DNA from: G039029935 sp039029935
GTDB taxonomy: Bacteria; Chloroflexota; Anaerolineae; Caldilineales; Caldilineaceae
DNA: 9,722 nucleotides
Assembly (NCBI GenBank): GCA_039029935.1
Contig: JBCCFC010000437.1
Span: 1-9,722 of the forward strand
Direction of reading: 5' to 3'
A program made the position numbers and the translations under genes. Shown here one piece after another: positions 7,001-9,722 of the stretch; positions within the stretch are counted from its first letter, which is position 1; every line of letters begins with the position of its first letter. The notes under the pieces were generated by a model. The model was given only the letters and a program-made list of their open reading frames with translations. It was not told where the DNA came from and ran no database searches.

Positions 7001-8886
7001 CGGATATTCTGCGTTTCAAAGGTCTGCGCCATCGCTTGTATCGCTTGGCGACTCCCCGAAATGACGACACTCTCTGGACCGTTAATGGCCGCGATGGAGA
7101 GTTCGTCGGCGTAAGGCGCAATCGCGGCAGTAACCACTGATTCAGCCGCCAGCACAGCCATCATCGCCCCATCTTGAGGCAGTGCTTGCATCAGGCGACC
7201 GCGTTCTGCAATCAACCGCAAGCCATCCTCAAGAGAGAATACACCTGCAAGACAGGCGGCCACATATTCACCCACACTATGACCCATCACCACATCTGGC
7301 TTAATCCCCCAAAATTGCCATAATTGGGCGAGGGCGTACTCAATCGTAAAAAGCGCGGGCTGGGTGATTGCTGTCTGATGAATGCGATCTTCATCGCTGT
7401 ACATGATATCGATGAGTGACTCAGATAGATAAGGCTGTAAAATCTCATCACACTGATCGACTGTTTTACGGAAGGTTGGCTCTGTTTCATAGAGTTCGCG
7501 CCCCATATTCACATATTGGGCACCTTGGCCTGTGAAAAGGAAGGCAATGCGTGGTACTCGATTTCTCTTGACAGAGTTTTTCTTAACAGAGTTTTTCTTA
7601 ACAGAGTCCTGCTTCATTGGGCTTGCCGCTTCACCAAACGATGCTAGTTGTTCATAGGCTTCTTCTCTGGTGGTTGCCACAAGCGCAAGACGGTGGTTGA
7701 AATGCATCCGTCCAGTATTGGCGGTGTAACAGACATCGGCCAAAGGCTGGGTGGGGTGTCCTTTTAAATGCGCATGATAGCGTTGCGCCAATGCTTGTAA
7801 TGCCTTTGGTGTTTTTGCCGAAAGCGTCAAGACGTGACAAGGACGTTCTGTAGACTCATCGGCAGGCGCAGCTAGAGGCGGGGCCTCTTCCAGAATGACA
7901 TGTGCGTTCGTCCCACCGATGCCCAGCGAGTTGACCGCTGCCCGTCGTGGGAACGGTTGCTCTGCCCATTCCTTCACCTCTTGGCTGACATAAAAAGGTG
8001 TGTTTTCAAACTTAATTCTTGGATTGGGGGTCGAAAAATGCAGACTGGGATAGATGGTTTTGTGTTTGAGGGATAGAACCGCCTTGATTAAGCCGATGAC
8101 ACCCGAAGCTGAATCGGTATGCCCAATGTTGGTTTTGACCGAGCCAATCGCACAGGACTTTTTGTTCTTTGTTTGAAATGCCTTGGTCAGTGCCATAATC
8201 TCAACGGGGTCGCCAAGATGCGTCGCTGTCCCATGCGCCTCGACATAGCCGATGGTTTCAGGCGCTACTTCGGCAACGGCCATTGCCTGTTGGATTGCAT
8301 TGGCTTGACCCTCGGCAACAGTGGCCCAAAAACTGACCTTTTGCGCCCCATCATTGTTAATCGCTGACCCACGAATGACCGCTTGAATATCATCACCATC
8401 CTCGATGGCTAAGTCTAATGGTTTCAACACTACAATCCCCACACCGCTGCCAAAAATCGTGCCTTGACCCGCTGCATCAAAGGTTCGACAATGACCATCC
8501 GGGGAAAAGATTTCGCCTTCTTGGAACATGTAGCCCACACGCTGTGGGACTCTGACCGTGATGCCACCAGCCAATGCCATGTCACATTCTCCATTGAGCA
8601 AACTCTGGCAGGCGAGATGGACAGACACCAGCGAGGTCGAACAGGCTGTTTGCACGGAGAGGCTGGGGCCATGCAGGTTGAGCTTATAGGAAACACGTGT
8701 ACACAGGTAATCTTTGTCGTTGCTAATATGCTCGCGGCTCCCAGAGAAGCCAATTAAGCGATGGTTGAGATGCATATCCGACAGCAGATAGCTGGACATG
8801 AGACCACCCCCCACCCGCAAAAACGCCGACGGAGCGATTCTCAGATGCGCCGCCATATCCTGCACTTTCCAAGGCTTCCCATGCAC
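4078..8886 (-). CDS. PKS-aminotransferase megasynthase, main part: KS-AT-ACP-AMT
   Basis: Type I synthase that extends an acyl chain by one malonate and then aminates the beta carbon. The first 26 or so residues are out-of-frame reading; real KS sequence starts at GLMSSYLL. KS: Cys82 in TACSTS, His218 in EAHGTATHLGDP, His256 in TNIGH. AT (about 445-760): FLFTGQGAQ, GHSVGEY with Ser537, and HAFH at 637-640, which predicts malonyl-CoA. ACP: ELGSDSLLF with Ser881, flanked by linkers rich in Ser, Pro, Ala and NGH. Aminotransferase (about 1115-1560), PLP-dependent and GSA-like: NSGTEA, SYHGH, FDEIITGFR and PLP lysine Lys1394 in YGKVVGGG. No ketoreductase, dehydratase or enoylreductase is seen, as suits a beta-keto intermediate destined for transamination. 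The order resembles MycA/ItuA and PuwE-type proteins. Joined to the 5' fragment it would be about 1,700 residues. It ends in a VQQT-like repeat tail, an A9 run and TAG, 2 bases before the condensation gene. Confidence 0.93.
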   Translation of the reverse strand: MHGKPWKVQDMAAHLRIAPSAFLRVGGGLMSSYLLSDMHLNHRLIGFSGSREHISNDKDYLCTRVSYKLNLHGPSLSVQTACSTSLVSVHLACQSLLNGECDMALAGGITVRVPQRVGYMFQEGEIFSPDGHCRTFDAAGQGTIFGSGVGIVVLKPLDLAIEDGDDIQAVIRGSAINNDGAQKVSFWATVAEGQANAIQQAMAVAEVAPETIGYVEAHGTATHLGDPVEIMALTKAFQTKNKKSCAIGSVKTNIGHTDSASGVIGLIKAVLSLKHKTIYPSLHFSTPNPRIKFENTPFYVSQEVKEWAEQPFPRRAAVNSLGIGGTNAHVILEEAPPLAAPADESTERPCHVLTLSAKTPKALQALAQRYHAHLKGHPTQPLADVCYTANTGRMHFNHRLALVATTREEAYEQLASFGEAASPMKQDSVKKNSVKKNSVKRNRVPRIAFLFTGQGAQYVNMGRELYETEPTFRKTVDQCDEILQPYLSESLIDIMYSDEDRIHQTAITQPALFTIEYALAQLWQFWGIKPDVVMGHSVGEYVAACLAGVFSLEDGLRLIAERGRLMQALPQDGAMMAVLAAESVVTAAIAPYADELSIAAINGPESVVISGSRQAIQAMAQTFETQNIRTKELVVSHAFHSPLMDPMLERFAQVVREVHLAPPTLKLISNVTGDLATGDLATGDVTTPDYWMRHVRQPVRFVDGMQTLYDAGLEVFVEIGPKPVLLGMGRRCLPDGYGVWLPTLRPAPSADRGREDNGGDDKALGDWQQVLDTLAELYVRGAKVDWAALDRAHVRRKVALPTYAWQRERYWIQGVHTKTEEQDSLADQNEGLSMDHRQNGHAAAYLKTIVQQVQNEVAKSLQINPTHLDTDIPLVELGSDSLLFMELARTIKDTYGVEVGIRQLFEELNTVDALAMHIHQSLPPEWFARQDSTQNGHAASPLPSISSLSTPSSFVPVISNGASNGASAHTTAHPPAASPSALPSTLPAAPPIDRLSTPHQATTTASDVGDSSLERIMSQQIQAMSQLMTQQLGVLSGGSFSTPQQAPAQNQPSAYSSQNGHIAQNGHLNGHKAAPVPTVPSTTTSSAERAGQKSSPSSAFDVESFAESSRILIPQQQQYLDALIARYTQRTFNSREQTERDRAILSDIRYLMGLRAEIKEMRYPILAERSEGATFWDVDERAYIDLSMGFGVHLLGHNPPSVMQAIQAQLSKGMHLGPQSDVAGEVAALVCELTGAERVSFHNSGTEAVMTAIRLARAASGRTKIALFSDSYHGHSDATLVTETRVNGALKSMPMASGIPQYIADDVLVLPYGKPHALDLIKEQAHELAAVLVEPVQSRKPSLQPKEFLHELRAITRETDITLIFDEIITGFRVHPGGAQAFFGIEADLVTYGKVVGGGMPIGLVAGKAAYLDYIDGGFGASQPKNNLSFVAGTFCRHPLAMASSRAMLQHLKEEGPALQESLNQRTAQLAQILNLRFREAQVPIEMTHFGSFFRFVFSRNVSYFYQPLEIELLYHHLIEKGIYVWEGRTCFLSTAHTDDDLAAIVRAVEESIDEMKMGGFLSNAAQGKVQQTVQRTVLQTVPQTVQQTAQLAEMTVRKKKV
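4084..4092 (-). other. A9 run at the AMT/condensation junction: possible slippage or frameshift site
   Basis: The coding strand reads CGT AAA AAA AAA GTC TAG. A shift of -1, or one added A in the transcript, avoids the TAG and continues as RKKKKSLALQVPLSCEQ, straight into the condensation domain. The downstream gene has no ribosome binding site of its own and only a TTG start. Runs of nine As are known sites of transcriptional slippage in bacteria; a homopolymer sequencing error is the rival explanation. Confidence 0.6.
4117..4179. repeat. 12-bp degenerate tandem repeat in the AMT C-terminal linker
   Basis: A 12-base period, with units like CTGTTTGCGGCA, encodes four-residue repeats of the type xQTV (QQTV, QRTV, LQTV, PQTV, QQTA). 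It lies after the end of the aminotransferase fold and before the A9 run. It looks like an interdomain linker that would lead into the condensation domain if the two were fused. Confidence 0.8.
6071..6087. repeat. 17-bp direct repeat after the ACP domain
   Basis: This is the second exact copy of the element at 6359-6375. It encodes QNGHAA at the beginning of the long linker, rich in Ser, Pro, Ala and Gln, that leads to the aminotransferase. In-frame recombination between the two copies would remove the ACP cleanly; duplication would give a tandem ACP. Confidence 0.8.
6359..6375. repeat. 17-bp direct repeat before the ACP domain (pair at 6071-6087)
   Basis: GCGGCGTGACCGTTCTG occurs exactly at 6359-6375 and 6071-6087. 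Both copies encode QNGHAA, once just before and once just after the embedded carrier domain, so that the ACP is bracketed by identical linker sequence 288 bases apart. Shorter NGH repeats follow in the ACP-AMT linker, around 5680-5720. Confidence 0.8.
6835..6877. repeat. 15-bp tandem repeat, nearly three units, in the AT domain
   Basis: The unit GTCACCAGTCGCCAG occurs twice exactly, followed by a 13-base third copy. It encodes GDLATGDLATGDVT in a surface loop of the acyltransferase, between SNVTG and DYWMRHVRQPVRF. Acyltransferases of this family normally have only a few residues there, so the repeats are a small in-frame insertion. Confidence 0.85.
7567..7611. repeat. 15-bp tandem repeat, three units, in the KS-AT linker
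   Basis: There are three 15-base units of the form CTTAACAGAGTTTTT, with one change in the first and several in the last. On the coding strand they encode repeated Lys-Asn-Ser-Val-Lys (QDSVKKNSVKKNSVKRN). They lie between the ketosynthase and the start of the acyltransferase (FLFTGQGAQ), in a region with no fixed sequence in the family. Confidence 0.85.
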
Positions 8887-9196
8887 ACTCCAGAAATACG
8901 CGGTGTTGTGGGTCCATCATCTCCGCTTCACGCGGCGAATATTGGAAAAAGGAAGCATCAAACAGATCGTAATCGTCTAATAATGCGGCGGCTTTGACAT
9001 AATTGGGGTCGCTCAGTTGCGATTGCGGGACCCCCGACGCAAGCAACGCTTCATCTGAAAGAGTGGTAATGGATTCGACGCCGTTTTCCAAATTGTGTCG
9101 AAATTCATCAATCGTACGCGCCCCAGGGAACCGACCCGCCATGCCGATAATGGCAATTGCGTTGGGATGTTCAAGTAGTTCTGAGTCCATCATCAT
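8723..9196 (-). CDS. PKS megasynthase, 5' fragment: N-terminal ketosynthase (frameshifted)
   Basis: This is the start of the polyketide synthase. Residues 1-128 are a clear beta-ketoacyl synthase N-terminus: AIAIIGMAGRFPGA, then DASFFQYSPREAEMMDPQHR, then FLECAWEALESAGYGG and VGVFAGGG. At that point, in a run of six Gs (8807-8812), the frame leaves the KS sequence. The last 29 or so residues (WSHVQLS onward) are unrelated out-of-frame reading to a stop at 8723. The KS continues exactly in the next frame, at MSSYLLSDMHLNH. This fragment holds none of the catalytic Cys-His-His residues and cannot be an enzyme alone. It is translationally coupled to the ACP gene. It is either one half of a gene broken by an indel, or the result of a sequencing error in a homopolymer. 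Confidence 0.85.
   Translation of the reverse strand: MMMDSELLEHPNAIAIIGMAGRFPGARTIDEFRHNLENGVESITTLSDEALLASGVPQSQLSDPNYVKAAALLDDYDLFDASFFQYSPREAEMMDPQHRVFLECAWEALESAGYGGASENRSVGVFAGGGWSHVQLSAVGYASQPSLNWLLWEPRAY
8807..8812 (-). other. Frameshift in a G6 run inside the ketosynthase
   Basis: The coding strand reads GCG GGT GGG GGG TGG TCT CATG. Sixteen bases separate the codon for the last clear upstream residue (Ala of VFAG) from the ATG of MSSYLL. Taking one G out of the run gives 15 and a continuous VFAGGGGLMSSYLL, as expected in a ketosynthase. One extra G is therefore the simplest explanation, either as an error or as a real mutation. Confidence 0.85.
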
Positions 9197-9612
9197 GATG
9201 CATTGCCCCTCGCCTGTCTTCGTAAATTCCGTTGTCGTGCAGGCCGACGGACTTCTCGTTCTACGGGTGTTCTGGGCGCATCTGTGGGTTGTGTCTCGCT
9301 TGCCCCATTATTCCCTACAGCATTATCCCCTACGGCATTATCCCCTACAGCACTGTCGCCTGCGAAGCACTGGCTATAGGCACCATATAAATCGCCGACA
9401 GTGCGAATGCTTGTAATCGAAACCAGTTCCGCAAAAGGGTCAACACTGAGTTTAAGCTCCAAAATTGCCACAAGCCGTGCCAAATCGAGTGACCGTAAGC
9501 CCAGTGTTTCAACCAATGCATCGTCGTCGTGAATTTCAGAAATGTCCAACGTTTGTTCCAGTGCAACTTTATGCACTGAGTTGCAGCAATTCCAAATTAG
9601 AAAAGAATTCAA
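9193..9612 (-). CDS. Stand-alone acyl carrier protein
   Basis: This is a probable phosphopantetheinylated carrier that presents a fatty acyl starter to the ketosynthase encoded next. The residues around 30-80 fit the carrier fold: an acidic DDDALVETLGL stretch, then GLRSLDLARL with the expected attachment serine at Ser41, then DPFAELVSITSIRTVGDL and the closing helix. The same small ACP plus PKS-aminotransferase pairing is known from beta-amino fatty acid lipopeptide clusters such as puwainaphycin (PuwD-like); the match is from memory, not a search. The C-terminal 55 or so residues are a non-conserved tail with 5-residue repeats and an Arg-rich end, perhaps a linker or docking segment. The start is uncertain. 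The open frame begins at a TTG at 9612 without a clear ribosome binding site, and the first dozen codons overlap a direct repeat. The stop overlaps the next gene's ATG by ATGA, implying coupled translation. Confidence 0.82.
   Translation of the reverse strand: MNSFLIWNCCNSVHKVALEQTLDISEIHDDDALVETLGLRSLDLARLVAILELKLSVDPFAELVSITSIRTVGDLYGAYSQCFAGDSAVGDNAVGDNAVGNNGASETQPTDAPRTPVEREVRRPARQRNLRRQARGNAS
9206..9215 (-). promoter_or_regulatory. Ribosome binding site of the megasynthase
   Basis: The minus strand reads AGGCGAGGGG, ending 9 bases before the ATG at 9196. It lies inside the end of the ACP gene. Three ATG codons follow in frame (9196, 9193, 9190), and the first fits the spacing best. The ATGA overlap with the ACP stop suggests translational coupling. 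Confidence 0.55.
9306..9365. repeat. 15-bp tandem repeat, about four units, in the ACP tail
   Basis: There are four consecutive 15-base units, the middle two nearly identical (CATTATCCCCTACGG and CATTATCCCCTACAG). On the minus strand they encode the 5-residue repeat GDSAV, GDNAV, GDNAV, GNN. The repeat keeps frame and lies after the folded carrier domain, so copy number could vary without harm to the fold. Confidence 0.85.
9584..9601. repeat. 18-bp direct repeat, copy 2, at the start of the ACP gene
   Basis: This is the exact second copy of the element at 9699-9716. In the carrier protein frame it encodes part of the odd N-terminus (LIWNCC). In another frame it again reads FSNLELL, as in the upstream gene, and then stops after about five more codons. 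This suggests that the 5' end of the carrier protein gene was rebuilt from a piece of the gene before it. Confidence 0.8.
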
Positions 9613-9644
9613 ACTTACATTTCAGGTGGTATTAACATAATTCT

Positions 9645-9722
9645 TTAATGGATAGCCATTTGCTCATCAATGTGGGTCTGAATGTCGCTTGAAGTCGTCA
9701 GCAATTCCAAATTAGAGAAATA
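9645..9722 (-). CDS. C-terminal end of an unidentified upstream gene (partial)
   Basis: The frame is open from the window edge to a TAA stop at 9647-9645 and encodes 25 residues, beginning YFSNLELL and ending DEQMAIH. I do not recognise the family from so short a piece. The reading frame is uninterrupted, lies on the operon strand and stops only 32 bases before the first possible start of the carrier protein gene, so it is probably the tail of the preceding operon gene. In related lipopeptide clusters that place is often held by a fatty acyl-AMP ligase, but nothing in these 25 residues shows that. Its FSNLELL codons lie in the 18-base repeat that recurs 115 bases downstream. Confidence 0.4.
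   Translation of the reverse strand, partial: YFSNLELLTTSSDIQTHIDEQMAIH
9699..9716. repeat. 18-bp direct repeat, copy 1 (pair at 9584-9601)
   Basis: The plus-strand sequence CAGCAATTCCAAATTAGA occurs exactly at 9699-9716 and again at 9584-9601. One copy lies in the tail of the upstream gene, where it encodes SNLELL. The other lies across the first codons of the carrier protein gene. The pair could have arisen by a short duplication, or could allow slippage or deletion of the 115-base unit between them. Confidence 0.8.

Noticed and set aside
8807..8812. G6 run as a programmed ribosomal frameshift
   Set aside because: The repair needs a +1 shift (or loss of a G) in a plain G run, with no known stimulatory element visible; a one-base indel explains it more simply. 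Programmed shifting seems more plausible at the A9 run.
8793..8886. ATG at 8886 as the true start of a shorter synthase
   Set aside because: The first 26 or so codons are an out-of-frame reading of the KS region, whose correct reading lies in the 5' fragment, and a start there would lack the N-terminal part of the KS fold.

Overview
The window is the middle or tail of a biosynthetic operon read entirely on the minus strand, from about 9722 down to 566. It is followed by about 565 bases that hold inverted repeats and one doubtful small reading frame. In transcription order the operon has five parts: (1) the last 25 codons of an unidentified upstream gene; (2) a stand-alone acyl carrier protein; (3) a type I polyketide synthase/aminotransferase megasynthase with the order KS-AT-ACP-AMT; (4) a condensation domain of the non-ribosomal peptide synthetase type; (5) a P1B-like P-type ATPase. 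All junctions are tight: an ATGA overlap, a 2-base gap and a 30-base gap. This suggests a single transcript.

The domain order matches the front end of assembly lines that make beta-amino fatty acids for lipopeptides, as in the mycosubtilin/iturin MycA/ItuA type and the cyanobacterial puwainaphycin/laxaphycin type. In such systems a fatty acyl chain is loaded on a small ACP. The KS extends it with malonate from the AT, whose HAFH motif predicts malonyl-CoA. The GSA-type PLP aminotransferase then turns the beta-keto group into a beta-amine, and the C domain joins that amine to an amino acid. No fatty acyl-AMP ligase, adenylation domain, PCP or thioesterase is visible here, so the partners must lie outside the window. 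The final product cannot be stated.

The most striking feature is that the megasynthase is cut at two places by homopolymer runs. A G6 run on the coding strand at 8807-8812 splits the KS domain, and removing one G restores it. An A9 run at 4084-4092 ends the AMT protein two codons later. A -1 shift there would fuse AMT to the C domain, which has only a TTG start and no ribosome binding site. These could be sequencing or mutational indels, or, for the A9 run, real transcriptional slippage or ribosomal frameshifting that produces both split and fused forms.

The linkers and loops carry in-frame tandem repeats of 15 or 12 bases, and the embedded ACP is bracketed by two identical 17-base copies encoding QNGHAA. 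The ATPase has all the catalytic P-type motifs and the P1B HP motif, but it has APAS where metal pumps have CPC, and no N-terminal CxxC domain, so its substrate is open.

The organism is a bacterium with middling base composition. The gene content suits a cyanobacterium or another secondary-metabolite-rich lineage, such as filamentous gammaproteobacteria, but the sequence does not settle this.
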